From NCBI GenBank assembly GCA_016190175.1, contig JACPRC010000023.1, positions 1 to 60,761 on the forward strand: a stretch of 60,761 nucleotides of DNA. The letters run 5' to 3'. This DNA is from Planctomycetota bacterium (lineage in GTDB: Bacteria > Planctomycetota > MHYJ01 > JACPRB01). The position numbers and the translations under genes were made by a program. This document shows positions 1 through 7,967 of this stretch, one piece after another (the stretch's first letter is position 1; each line of letters starts with the position of its first letter). The notes under the pieces were generated by a model. That model had not been told where the DNA came from. It searched no databases and saw nothing but the letters and a program-made list of their open reading frames with translations.

Positions 1-276
1 CTCTTCTTCAGCGCGCGCGAGGATGCGGAGGCCGCGTGGTCGGCGATCCGGAGTCTCGAGGACGAGATCGTGCGTCAGAGGATGATGACGCCGGAGATGC
101 GGTGCGCGCTGTTGCGCTGCCGGGCGCGGGCGCTGGCGGCGGCGGGAAAGACGGCGGAAGCGGCGAAGGCGCTCCGGGAGGCGCTGGAAGCCGCGGGGAA
201 CGAGGGGATCGACGGCTTCTACCGGATGCCGCTGAAGCGGGAGATCGAGAGGGAGCTGGAGGAGATGACGAGGTGA
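1..276 (+). CDS. C-terminal part of a TPR-like helical protein (5' end outside window)
   Basis: The frame is open from the first base and ends in TGA, leaving 91 residues of a C-terminus. The visible part is rich in Ala, Glu and Arg. It contains a TPR-like helix pair (CRARALAAAGKTAEAAKAL, about residues 40-58) and a basic/acidic tail IDGFYRMPLKREIERELEE. I cannot assign a function. Almost the same last 28 codons occur again at 1532-1615, on the far side of the ATPase gene that follows on the opposite strand. Confidence 0.6.
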   Translation, partial: LFFSAREDAEAAWSAIRSLEDEIVRQRMMTPEMRCALLRCRARALAAAGKTAEAAKALREALEAAGNEGIDGFYRMPLKREIERELEEMTR

Positions 277-277
277 G

Positions 278-1435
278 CTATCCCAGGACCTCTCCTTCCG
301 CCAGACGCGCCAGGAATTCGGTGACGGGCAGCACGAGGAACCTGTCGAACCGGAGTGCCCGATCGCCGAGGTAGATGCCGAACGCGCGACGGACATGCCC
401 ACCTGCCGCGAGTTCCGCCAGACCGCGTCCGAACTCGGGACGCCAGCGGCCTGCCGCCTTGCACTCCATCGCCACCGCCTTGCCCGCCCGCTTCCAGAGG
501 AAGTCCACCTCGGTCCCCGAAGGCGTGCGCCAGTAGGAGAGATCGCCCCCCAGGGAAGCGCGGTCCATGTAGGCCCGGAGTTCGTGCAGAACCCAGGTCT
601 CCAGGAGCGCCCCGCGCTCCAGGCCGTCGACGGGTTCCCGCAGGCGTCCCGCAATCGCCCGGACGACGCCGGGATCGAAGAAATAGAATTTGGGATGCTG
701 GACCTCCTTCACCTTGGCGCGGGGCCTCCAGGCGGGAAGCCAGACGCCGATCAGCGTATCGACCAGGGTGTCGAAGTAGCCCTGGACCGTCGTCCGCGAG
801 ACGGCGGCATCGCGCGCAATTCCGGAGACGTTCGTGACCTGGCCGTTGGCGAGAGCGGCGACGTCGAGGAACCGCGCGAAGGAGTGGAGGTTGCGCACGG
901 ACGCCTCGATGCGGACCTCCTGCGCCACGTAGTTGGCGGCGTACGCCTCCAGGAGATCCACCCGCCCTTCGTCCCGCTCCTCCGCCTGGACCGCAGGCAG
1001 TCCTCCGTAGCGGAGCACGCGATCGAGCCGGAAGGAGTCGCCGAGCTCGCCGGCCGTCAGGGGGAAGAACTTCCGGTTCACGACCCGCGCCGGAAGGAGA
1101 TTCGCCCCCTCGCGCTTGAGCCGGTGCGCGCTCGACCCGCTCAACGCGAACCGGCAGCGGCCCGGCCGGCGGGTCAGGACCCCCTGCACGACGTCGAGGA
1201 GACGCGGGAGCCGCTGCACCTCGTCGATGACGACCCAGGGCTTTCCACCGGGCGCCTCGATTTCCGCGCGGAGCAGATCGGGATCGCGGGCCAGGCGCGA
1301 GACCTCCCGGTCGTCCAGGAGGTCGTACCAGCGGGCGTCGGCGAGGACGCGTCGGAGCCAGGTGGTCTTGCCCGTCCCGCGGGGGCCGAAGAGGAAAAAC
1401 GAGCGGCCGGGGAGGGTCGCCTTCCGTGCAAACAT
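278..1435 (-). CDS. AAA ATPase with DUF4143-type C-terminal domain
   Basis: 385 residues, typical length for the AAA_14/DUF4143 family of cytoplasmic ATPases whose role is poorly known. They are common in accessory regions and often have an endonuclease-like C-terminal fold. Near the N-terminus lies the Walker A motif FGPRGTGKTT, followed by a Walker B-like VVIDEVQRLP about 60 residues later. The C-terminal half has the family's GTEVDFLWKR...AMECKAA pattern, which resembles a PD-(D/E)xK core (D, then E-x-K). I chose the ATG at 1435 because family homology starts there; no strong ribosome-binding site precedes it. The gene lies between two copies of the 3' end of the TPR-like gene, which suggests insertion or local duplication. 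Confidence 0.85.
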   Translation of the reverse strand: MFARKATLPGRSFFLFGPRGTGKTTWLRRVLADARWYDLLDDREVSRLARDPDLLRAEIEAPGGKPWVVIDEVQRLPRLLDVVQGVLTRRPGRCRFALSGSSAHRLKREGANLLPARVVNRKFFPLTAGELGDSFRLDRVLRYGGLPAVQAEERDEGRVDLLEAYAANYVAQEVRIEASVRNLHSFARFLDVAALANGQVTNVSGIARDAAVSRTTVQGYFDTLVDTLIGVWLPAWRPRAKVKEVQHPKFYFFDPGVVRAIAGRLREPVDGLERGALLETWVLHELRAYMDRASLGGDLSYWRTPSGTEVDFLWKRAGKAVAMECKAAGRWRPEFGRGLAELAAGGHVRRAFGIYLGDRALRFDRFLVLPVTEFLARLAEGEVLG

Positions 1436-1531
1436 CACCGGCAATTTTACCGTCACTTTGCCGGAATGCAAGGCGGAGCTGAACCCCCCGCAGTTTGGTC
1501 CCCCGATGGGGCGATCCGGGCGGGGCGAGCG

Positions 1532-1615
1532 GCGGGGAACGAGGCGATCGACGGGTTCTACCGGATGCCGCTGAAGCGGGAGATCGAGAGGGAGCTGGTG
1601 GAACTCACGCGATGA
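1532..1615 (+). pseudogene. Duplicated 3' end of the TPR-like gene
   Basis: This 84-base stretch matches 193-276 at about nine bases in ten by eye, including the reading frame and the stop codon. It encodes AGNEAIDGFYRMPLKREIER plus a short tail. Nothing upstream of it resembles the rest of the gene, so it is a remnant and not a second gene. The two copies flank the DUF4143 ATPase gene. Confidence 0.7.
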
Positions 1616-1669
1616 ATCCCCGCCGCGCGTACGCTTGTGCCGGCGGTGCGACGCCGGTACCACGCACGG

Positions 1670-2092
1670 ATGGCCCCCTTGCCGTCGACCTCCCCGGCCC
1701 TCCTTCGGGATGAAGAACGACCCTACTTCCTGTGGTGGCTGGACGCGACGGTGGCCGATCTTCGCAGAGGACTGCGGGACCCCGATCCGGCGCGGCGAGC
1801 CTACTGGATGGGCGCCCTCCTTCGCGAGGCGAACACGCGAGACGTCTGGCTCTTCCTGACGGCGGAGCGGATCCGCGAGCACTGGCCTCTCCTTCAGCGG
1901 CATCTCGGCAGGGCGCGAACGATGTGGGCCCGGCTTCTCGGGCTCGACGAATCGCCGTGGTCTCCGCAGGAGGCGCGGGGTGCGCAGCTCCTTCTGACCT
2001 ACGGCTGCACCAGCACCCGGACCGACTTGCCCTCCTTGCGCTGGTTCAGGAGCCTGTGGCCGCGCTTCTCCGACCAGAGGATGACGTCGTAG
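1670..2092 (+). CDS. Small hypothetical protein that runs into the antisense strand of mfnB
   Basis: 140 residues if the ATG at 1670 is used; a GTG at 1637 is also in frame. The first ~90 residues (PYFLWWLDATVADLRRGLRD through RTMWARLLGL) look like a compact helical family I have seen as DUF6922-like proteins, often near nucleotidyltransferase toxins. That name is from memory and uncertain. The last ~30 codons overlap the 3' end of the opposite-strand mfnB gene and look like read-through of non-coding sequence. The gene may therefore have lost its own stop codon. It converges on mfnB. Confidence 0.5.
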   Translation: MAPLPSTSPALLRDEERPYFLWWLDATVADLRRGLRDPDPARRAYWMGALLREANTRDVWLFLTAERIREHWPLLQRHLGRARTMWARLLGLDESPWSPQEARGAQLLLTYGCTSTRTDLPSLRWFRSLWPRFSDQRMTS

Positions 2093-2964
2093 ATGTTCAG
2101 CGCGTCGGGGATGATCACCTCGATGAGGGACTTCGCGTCCTTCTCCACCTGCGCCGTGAGGGCCGCGATGATCCCCGCGCAGTTCTGGCTCGTCCCGTCG
2201 ATCACGACCCAGCCGTTCGCGTGGCCGTTGCCGTTCCCGCCGTGGACGAGGATCTCCCCGCTCTTGCGCAACTCGATCTGGCGCTTCAGCTCCGCGACGG
2301 CCTCCCACGAGACGGTGCCGGCCCGCTCGCCCTTCGAGCAGACGGCGCCGCGCACGCCCACGATGTCCGGGTTGATCCGCGCCAGCTCGTCGAGGTTCGA
2401 GAGCTTCAGGTGGCCCGAGAGCGCGGTGCTCATCCCGAGCTCCTTGCCGCGGAAGACCATCTCGTGGAGGCGCTCCTCGGGGACGAAGTCGAAGAGGTTG
2501 CGCCCGTCCTTGGTGAGCGTGTCGATGAGCCAGCCGTCGCAGCCGCCTTCCTTGGCGAGCTCGACCATGCAGTCCGCCTCGAGCCCCTTGTAGAGCCGGC
2601 TGTCGGCGAAGGTGGAGCCGATGAGCTTGGTCTGCGTCCCTTCGAGGGCCTTCTTCGACGCGCGGAGCGTCGAGACGGCGGCGCCGTACTCGGTGTTGAG
2701 GAAGCCGACCTTGACGGAGGTGGCGTTGAGCCGCCCCGCGGCGTAGGCCGCCATCGCCACGGTCCCCTCCTGGTTCGGCACCACGCCGAGCGTGATGCTG
2801 ACGTGCTTCTCCGGCGGGATGACGGCGCGCAGCTCCTTCGCGAGCCACGGGTGCGCCGACCCGACGAGCGCCTCCTGGAGATTCTTGATGTCGATGATGT
2901 CGGCGCCGCCCTTGTGCGCCTCGAGGCCTTCCTCGTAGTTCTGGACGCTGACCATGAGCATCAT
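1999..2964 (-). CDS. mfnB: MfnB-like (5-formylfuran-3-yl)methyl phosphate synthase fused to a TusA-like domain
   Basis: 321 residues. Residues ~1-235 are an MfnB/DUF556 TIM barrel, with the N-terminal signature VSVQNYEEGLEAHKGGADII-DIKN. MfnB condenses two glyceraldehyde-3-phosphates to the furan precursor of methanofuran or methylofuran, a C1 carrier used with tetrahydromethanopterin. Residues ~245-321 (starting GNGHANGWVVIDGTSQNCAG) look like a TusA/SirA-type sulfur-carrier domain, although the canonical CP is replaced by NCAG. The start codon overlaps the stop of the upstream dapA-like gene (ATGA), so the two are probably translated together. The C-terminal fusion is unusual: stand-alone MfnB is about 235 residues. 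Confidence 0.75.
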   Translation of the reverse strand: MMLMVSVQNYEEGLEAHKGGADIIDIKNLQEALVGSAHPWLAKELRAVIPPEKHVSITLGVVPNQEGTVAMAAYAAGRLNATSVKVGFLNTEYGAAVSTLRASKKALEGTQTKLIGSTFADSRLYKGLEADCMVELAKEGGCDGWLIDTLTKDGRNLFDFVPEERLHEMVFRGKELGMSTALSGHLKLSNLDELARINPDIVGVRGAVCSKGERAGTVSWEAVAELKRQIELRKSGEILVHGGNGNGHANGWVVIDGTSQNCAGIIAALTAQVEKDAKSLIEVIIPDALNIYDVILWSEKRGHRLLNQRKEGKSVRVLVQP

Positions 2965-3926
2965 GCGCGGACTCCTTCACGGACGGCGGCGAGGTCCTTC
3001 CTGAGCTCCGCCTTCTCCTCCGGCGTGAGGTCCTGGAGGGGGAGGCGCACCGGGCCGCCGCACAATCCCATGAGCTCTCCCCAGAACTTGCAGAGGGCGA
3101 CCGGCAGGACGCCTGCGTGCTTCTGCACCATCCGGGGCCACCACTTGTCCGACAGGTCCTTGAAGGGCTTGACGTGGGCGTCGTAGAAAGCGCGGTCCAC
3201 GTCGCCGGCGTTCGCCCGCTCCGACCACTCCACGTAGCGCTTCCCGAAGCGCCAGTCGGAGGTGTTCGCGAACATCACCTGCTGCTGGAAGCCGAGTTCC
3301 TTCCCCTTGAAGTAGATCCAGTCGTCGGGCGTGCTGATGACCGCGTCCTTCCCGACCTGGAGGTGCGTGTCGATGGAGATCTGCTGGTTGAAGCTCGCCT
3401 CCTTGACGCCGACGACGTTCGGGATCCGGCAGAGCTCCTTGAGGCCGGCGGGGCTCATCACGATCCCGAACTGGGGCGAGTTGTAGAACATGATTCCGAG
3501 ATTCGTGCCCTCCGCGACGACGCGGACGAAATCGACCACCTGCTTCTCGGCCTTCGTGGCGATGTAGGGCGCCGCGAGGATGAGGAGGTCGAAGCCGCGC
3601 GACTCCGCGTGGCGGGCCAGGGAGATCGCCTCCTTGTAGGAGGTGTGCGTGACCTGCGCCGCGATGGTCCACTTCCCGGCGGCCTCCTCGCTCACGACGT
3701 CGTAGAGGCGGAGGCGCTCCTCGCGGGTGAGGCTCCAGAACTCGCCCATGTTCCAACTGCACCCGGCACCGCGGGTGCCGAGGGCGCGGATGGCGCGGAT
3801 GTTCCGGCGGATCCCCTCCTCGTCCAGCTCGTCGGACGGGGTGAAGAGCGTCATCAGGGTGGTGAACTGCCCGCGGAGGTTCTCCCGGGCCCAGGCCTTG
3901 GCGTCTCTTTTCGCGTAGTGTGCCAT
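2961..3926 (-). CDS. DapA/N-acetylneuraminate-lyase family aldolase, substrate unknown
   Basis: 321 residues, a class I pyruvate-type aldolase barrel. The Schiff-base lysine is in VVGVKEAS and the catalytic tyrosine in IMFYNSP. The usual GTTGE substrate loop is replaced by GCSWNMGEFWSL, so the substrate is probably not that of true DapA. A strong ribosome-binding site (GGGGAGGG) precedes the ATG, and a near-consensus promoter lies at 3951-3979. The stop overlaps the start of mfnB, which suggests a shared pathway, perhaps around furan or C1-cofactor metabolism. That link is an inference. Confidence 0.75.
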   Translation of the reverse strand: MAHYAKRDAKAWARENLRGQFTTLMTLFTPSDELDEEGIRRNIRAIRALGTRGAGCSWNMGEFWSLTREERLRLYDVVSEEAAGKWTIAAQVTHTSYKEAISLARHAESRGFDLLILAAPYIATKAEKQVVDFVRVVAEGTNLGIMFYNSPQFGIVMSPAGLKELCRIPNVVGVKEASFNQQISIDTHLQVGKDAVISTPDDWIYFKGKELGFQQQVMFANTSDWRFGKRYVEWSERANAGDVDRAFYDAHVKPFKDLSDKWWPRMVQKHAGVLPVALCKFWGELMGLCGGPVRLPLQDLTPEEKAELRKDLAAVREGVRA

Positions 3927-3950
3927 GAAACCCTCCCCGAAGTCGGCGAG

Positions 3951-3979
3951 ATTGTATCGGCGGGTTTCCGGCGTGTCAA
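3951..3979 (-). promoter_or_regulatory. Sigma70-type promoter for dapA-like/mfnB
   Basis: On the minus strand TTGACA (3979-3974) is followed after 17 bases by TACAAT (3956-3951). The start codon at 3926 lies 24 bases after the -10 box, leaving room for the ribosome-binding site. It faces away from the respiratory operon promoters. The rest of 3980-4160 holds nothing I recognise. Confidence 0.7.
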
Positions 3980-4160
3980 TCCGCGCCTGACCGTTCGGAC
4001 AGGTCGCTCGCGCCGATGTCATGGCGAGGCGGGGGCGCGGCGGATCCCTCCGGGGAAGCGGGAGCCTCGCGGACCCGGCACGTCGATTGCAGGGTCCCGG
4101 TCGAGCGAACGACCTCGAGCTGAACGGCGGTTCAGCTCCTTCCTCCACCCGGGGAGACGC

Positions 4161-4189
4161 TTGACTTCGCCGGACCGGGTTGATATAGA
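4161..4189 (+). promoter_or_regulatory. Upstream promoter P1 of the cox-act operon
   Basis: TTGACT (4161-4166), 17 bases, TATAGA (4184-4189). It lies 235 bases upstream of the first gene, so its transcript would have a long 5' leader that includes P2. Confidence 0.55.
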
Positions 4190-4300
4190 TTATGCCCCGT
4201 CGAAGCAACCGGAACATGCGGTCGCGCCTCCTCCGGGGAGCCGGACCGGGGGTGCGAAGAACGGGGGGATCGTCCCGCCGTCGCCGCGCCGTCATGACGC

Positions 4301-4329
4301 TTGACGGGCCGCGGCCGCTCTGCTATATA
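4301..4329 (+). promoter_or_regulatory. Proximal promoter P2 of the cox-act operon
   Basis: TTGACG (4301-4306), 17 bases, TATATA (4324-4329), about 95 bases before the SCO start codon. Two well-spaced promoters in tandem suit an operon of twelve genes whose expression probably responds to oxygen or growth phase. I see no clear operator between them. Confidence 0.65.
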
Positions 4330-4424
4330 GTATCAGTTGCTACAAAGTCCTATTCGTATTCCGGGGCCGCCGCGGGGCGTCCCCATGGCGGCCGGGCTCC
4401 GGCCCGGCGCGGGACGGTGAGAAC

Positions 4425-5198
4425 ATGAGCGGGATCCTCGCCCTCGGCGTCCTGGCCCTCGCGGCGGCCGCGTCCGAGGCGGCGCAGGACGGCCGGATCG
4501 GGATCGAGGAGAAGCTGGGACAACACGTGCCGCTCGACGCGACGCTGCGGGACGAACGGGGATCGCCCGTGACGCTCCGGAACCTCGTCGCGCGCCCGAC
4601 GATCCTCGTCTTCGTCTATTACAAGTGTCCGGGGATCTGCACGCCTCTCCTCAGCGACGTCGCGAGGCTCCTCAACGAGACCGACCTCCTTCCCGGGCGC
4701 GACTTCACGCTCCTGTCGGTCAGCTTCGACCCGACGGAGGGTCCGGAACTCTCGGAGCAGAAGAAACGGGCGTACACCGCCATGGTGCGGAAGCCGATGG
4801 GGGACGACGCGTGGCGGTTCCTCACGGCCGACCCGGAGACCGTCCGGCGCCTCACGGACGCCGCCGGCTTCCGCTACGCGCAGGACGGGAAGGACTTCCG
4901 GCACGCGGCGGCGCTCATCGTGCTTTCCCCCGACGGCAAGATCTGTCGCTACCTTTACGGGAAGAACCTCCTCCCCATGGACCTCAAGCTCGCGGTGGCG
5001 GAGGCGTCGAGGGGGGAAACGGGGCCGTCGGTCGCGCGCCTGCTCCTGTTCTGCTTCAGCTACGACCCGGCGGGGCGCCGGTACGTCGTGAACGTCACCC
5101 GGATCGCCGGCGCCGCCACGGTCCTGATCGCCGGGGCCTTCTTCCTCTATCTGCTGCTGAGACGACGACGCCGCCCGGAGGTGCTGCCGCATGTCTGA
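4425..5198 (+). CDS. SCO1/SenC copper chaperone for cytochrome oxidase
   Basis: 257 residues. It has a short hydrophobic N-terminus, a thioredoxin-fold SCO domain with copper ligands C68 and C72 (YKCPGIC) and H160 (FRHAAALIV), and a C-terminal membrane helix near residues 225-245 followed by a string of arginines. SCO proteins deliver copper to the CuA centre of subunit II. A C-terminal anchor, together with the N-terminal segment, would hold the domain outside the membrane. It is first in the respiratory operon, and its stop overlaps the start of the oxidase subunit I gene. Confidence 0.9.
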   Translation: MSGILALGVLALAAAASEAAQDGRIGIEEKLGQHVPLDATLRDERGSPVTLRNLVARPTILVFVYYKCPGICTPLLSDVARLLNETDLLPGRDFTLLSVSFDPTEGPELSEQKKRAYTAMVRKPMGDDAWRFLTADPETVRRLTDAAGFRYAQDGKDFRHAAALIVLSPDGKICRYLYGKNLLPMDLKLAVAEASRGETGPSVARLLLFCFSYDPAGRRYVVNVTRIAGAATVLIAGAFFLYLLLRRRRRPEVLPHV

Positions 5199-6813
5199 CG
5201 GAGTCGCCGTCGCCCTGGAGCCTCCGCGCCGGACCTTCCTGAACCACCGGACGGGTCTGCTCGGGTGGATCTTGTCCACGGACCACAAGAGGATCGGCAT
5301 CCTCTACATGACGAGCATGATCGGCTTCTTCTGCCTCGGGATGATCCTGGGGCTGATGATCCGCCTCGAGATGCTCACGCCGGGCCGGACGATCATGAGC
5401 GGACGGATGTACAACTCCGTCTTCACGCTGCACGGGGTCACGATGATCTTCCTGTTCGTGATCCCGGGGCTCATGGCGTCGTTCGGGAACTTCCTCCTGC
5501 CGCTGCACATCGGCGCGCGGGACGTCGCCTTTCCGCGGCTGAACCTCCTGTCGTGGTGGCTCTTCATGGCCGGCGGCGTCCTGATCTACGGCTCGCTCTT
5601 CGTCGGCGAGCCGATGGACACGGGCTGGACCTTCTACGCCCCCTACAGCGTCAAGACGGCCGCGAGCGTCTCCGTGGCGGGTCTCGGCGTCTTCTTCGTC
5701 GGGTTCTCCTCGATCCTCACCGGCCTCAACTTCGTGACGACGATCCACCGGATGCGCTGTCCCGGGATGACGTGGGGCCGGATGCCGCTGATGTGCTGGG
5801 CCCTCTACACCACCGGGTGGCTCCAGGTGCTGGCGACCCCCGTGATCGGGATCACGCTGATCATGCTCCTGTGCGAGCGTCTCCTGGGCGTCGGGTTCTT
5901 CGACCCGTCGAAGGGCGGCGACCCGATCCTCTTCCAGCACATGTTCTGGATCTATTCCCACCCGGCGGTGTATATCATGATCCTCCCGGCGATGGGGGCG
6001 GTCTCGGAGATCGTGCCGGTCTTCACGCGCCGCGCGATCTACGGGTACAAGTACATCGCGGGATCGACGCTGGCGATCGCGATCATCGGCTACATCGTGT
6101 GGGGCCACCACATGTTCACGAGCGGGATGGCAGACTCGGCGCGGCTCGTGTTCTCCCTCCTCACCTTCTTCGTGGCGATCCCCACGGCGATCAAGGTCTT
6201 CAACTGGGTGGCTACGATGTACAAGGGATCGATCACCCTGGAGGTCCCGTTCCTGTACGCGCTCGCCTTCATCTTCCTCTTCATGATCGCCGGCTTCAGC
6301 GGCGTCGTGCAGGGCGCCATTGCGGCCGACATCCACCTCCACGACACGACCTACATCGTGGCCCACTTCCACTACACGATGTTCGGCGGGACGGGCTTCG
6401 CCTTCTTCGGCGCGCTCCACCACTGGTGGCCGAAGATGTTCGGACGCATGTACAACCGGAAGGTCGCGAAGGGGGCCTGGTTGGGCCTCTTCATCGGCTT
6501 CAACCTCCTCTTCTTCCCGCTGTTCATCATGGGCTACCTCGGGATGCCCCGGCGCTACTACGACTACCTTCCGGAGTACATGCGCTGGCACCACATCTCG
6601 ACCCTGGGGTCCTGGATCGTGGCCGCGGGCTTCCTCGTGATGATCGTCAACCTCCTCCGCTCCTTCCGGTCCGGCTCGGCCGCGCCCGCGAACCCGTGGG
6701 GGGCGACGACCCTGGAATGGACCGTCTCCTCCCCGCCGCCGGTGGAGAACTTCGCTAAGATCCCCCATGTGACGCACGGGCCGTATCACTACGAACCCGA
6801 GGCCTCCGGGTAA
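5191..6813 (+). CDS. ctaD: Cytochrome c oxidase subunit I, A2-type heme-copper oxidase
   Basis: 540 residues, about 12 or more membrane helices. Heme a ligand in FTLHGVTMIF. CuB ligands are H257 in YSHPAVY and H306-H307 in WGHHMFTSG. The heme a3/a ligands H392 and H394 lie in HFHYTMFGG. Helix VI carries Y255-S256 before H257 in place of the glutamate of A1 enzymes. That is the YS motif of A2-type oxidases such as the Rhodothermus caa3 enzyme. The K-channel lysine is visible in IPTAIKVFNW. The enzyme reduces O2 to water and pumps protons in the cytoplasmic membrane. Confidence 0.97.
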   Translation: MSDGVAVALEPPRRTFLNHRTGLLGWILSTDHKRIGILYMTSMIGFFCLGMILGLMIRLEMLTPGRTIMSGRMYNSVFTLHGVTMIFLFVIPGLMASFGNFLLPLHIGARDVAFPRLNLLSWWLFMAGGVLIYGSLFVGEPMDTGWTFYAPYSVKTAASVSVAGLGVFFVGFSSILTGLNFVTTIHRMRCPGMTWGRMPLMCWALYTTGWLQVLATPVIGITLIMLLCERLLGVGFFDPSKGGDPILFQHMFWIYSHPAVYIMILPAMGAVSEIVPVFTRRAIYGYKYIAGSTLAIAIIGYIVWGHHMFTSGMADSARLVFSLLTFFVAIPTAIKVFNWVATMYKGSITLEVPFLYALAFIFLFMIAGFSGVVQGAIAADIHLHDTTYIVAHFHYTMFGGTGFAFFGALHHWWPKMFGRMYNRKVAKGAWLGLFIGFNLLFFPLFIMGYLGMPRRYYDYLPEYMRWHHISTLGSWIVAAGFLVMIVNLLRSFRSGSAAPANPWGATTLEWTVSSPPPVENFAKIPHVTHGPYHYEPEASG

Positions 6814-6816
6814 ACC

Positions 6817-7581
6817 ATGGAGAGAGAACTCCAGGCGTGCCCCGCCTGCGGAGCCGGCATCGACGGCGCGGATTCGCCGGACGTGCGCTGCGCCTCTTGC
6901 GGGAAGACGCTCGTCCGCGCGGAGGGGAAACTTGCCGCCGCGCCGGACGGCCACGTCGAGCTCGAGCACCACGACTACGTCGGCGGCAAGATCGGGATGT
7001 GGCTCTTCCTCTTCACGGAACTCCTGCTGTTCGGCGGGATGTTCCTGATCTACTCCATCTACCGCGCGAAGTACGCCAAGGAGTTCCACGTCGCCGCGCT
7101 GGAGCTGAACGGCGGGATCGGCACGCTGAACACGCTCCTCCTCCTCACGAGCAGCCTCACCGTGGCGCTCGCGATCGCCGCGATCCGCCGGGGCCGCAAG
7201 GGGGCCTGCCTCGTGTACCTCTGGGCCACGGTGGCCCAGGGCGTCGGGTTCATGATCAACAAGTACTTCGAGTGGAATTACAAGTTCCACCACGGGTTCT
7301 TCCCCTGGAAGGGGACCTCCAAGGGGCTGGGGAAGCTGTTGATGGAGGCGAAGATCACGGAGGGCGAGTCCACCTTTTACAACCTCTACTTCGTGATGAC
7401 GGGCCTGCACGGGCTCCACGTCCTGGTCGGGGTCGTCCTCCTGGCCGTGATGGTCGGCTTCGTGATGAGGGACTGGGTCCGCAAGGACGACTACGGCTGG
7501 CTGGAGAACTCGGGCCTCTACTGGCACCTCGTGGACCTGATCTGGATCTTCCTGTTTCCGCTTTTCTACCTGATCTCATGA
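6817..7581 (+). CDS. ctaE: Cytochrome c oxidase subunit III with N-terminal zinc ribbon
   Basis: 254 residues. Residues 1-30 form a CxxC...CxxC zinc ribbon (C8, C11, C25, C28), which ordinary subunit III lacks. The rest is a normal COX3 membrane domain: VGGKIGMWLFLFTE near residue 55, YNLYFVMTGLHGLHV, and WHLVDLIWIFLFPLFY at the C-terminus. It follows ctaD after three bases, and its stop overlaps the ATG of the subunit IV gene. The ribbon would sit on the cytoplasmic side. Its role (assembly, metal sensing or partner binding) cannot be read from sequence. Confidence 0.93.
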   Translation: MERELQACPACGAGIDGADSPDVRCASCGKTLVRAEGKLAAAPDGHVELEHHDYVGGKIGMWLFLFTELLLFGGMFLIYSIYRAKYAKEFHVAALELNGGIGTLNTLLLLTSSLTVALAIAAIRRGRKGACLVYLWATVAQGVGFMINKYFEWNYKFHHGFFPWKGTSKGLGKLLMEAKITEGESTFYNLYFVMTGLHGLHVLVGVVLLAVMVGFVMRDWVRKDDYGWLENSGLYWHLVDLIWIFLFPLFYLIS

Positions 7582-7967
7582 GCCACGACGAGAAGTCCGG
7601 CGCGCATCCGGTCGGGCCCTCCTCCGCGGCCGCTCCCGCCAGCGCTACCGCTCCGGCGGGTAAACCGGCGGACGAGCACGCCGAGGAGCACCCTCCGGTC
7701 CCCTACGGCGTGTTCCTCCTGGTCTGGCTGTCGCTCCTGTGCCTCACGGCGGTCACGGTCTCCGTGGCCGGGATGCACCTGGGGAAGTGGAACGTCTTCG
7801 CGGCACTGGGGATTGCGACGGTGAAGGTCCTCCTCGTCCTGGCCTTCTTCATGCACCTGAAGTACGAGGACCGCCTCTTCAAGGCGATGTTCGCCCTGGC
7901 GGTGGTGATCCTGGCGATCATCATCGGCCTCACATTCGTGGACTGGAGTCTGTGGAGCCGGCCGTGA
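7578..7967 (+). CDS. ctaF: Cytochrome c oxidase subunit IV family protein
   Basis: 129 residues. A hydrophilic Ala/Pro/His-rich N-terminal tail (~45 residues) precedes three membrane helices ending in AIIIGLTFVDWSLWS. The pattern VLAFFMHLKYEDRLFKAMF is typical of bacterial COX4/CyoD-like small subunits. The ATG overlaps the ctaE stop (ATGA), and its own stop overlaps the GTG start of the subunit II gene (GTGA). Confidence 0.9.
   Translation: MSHDEKSGAHPVGPSSAAAPASATAPAGKPADEHAEEHPPVPYGVFLLVWLSLLCLTAVTVSVAGMHLGKWNVFAALGIATVKVLLVLAFFMHLKYEDRLFKAMFALAVVILAIIIGLTFVDWSLWSRP

Noticed and set aside
395-1528. Long plus-strand open frame over the ATPase gene
   Set aside because: It is antisense to a clear AAA ATPase; only its last 84 bases (1532-1615) show real coding similarity.
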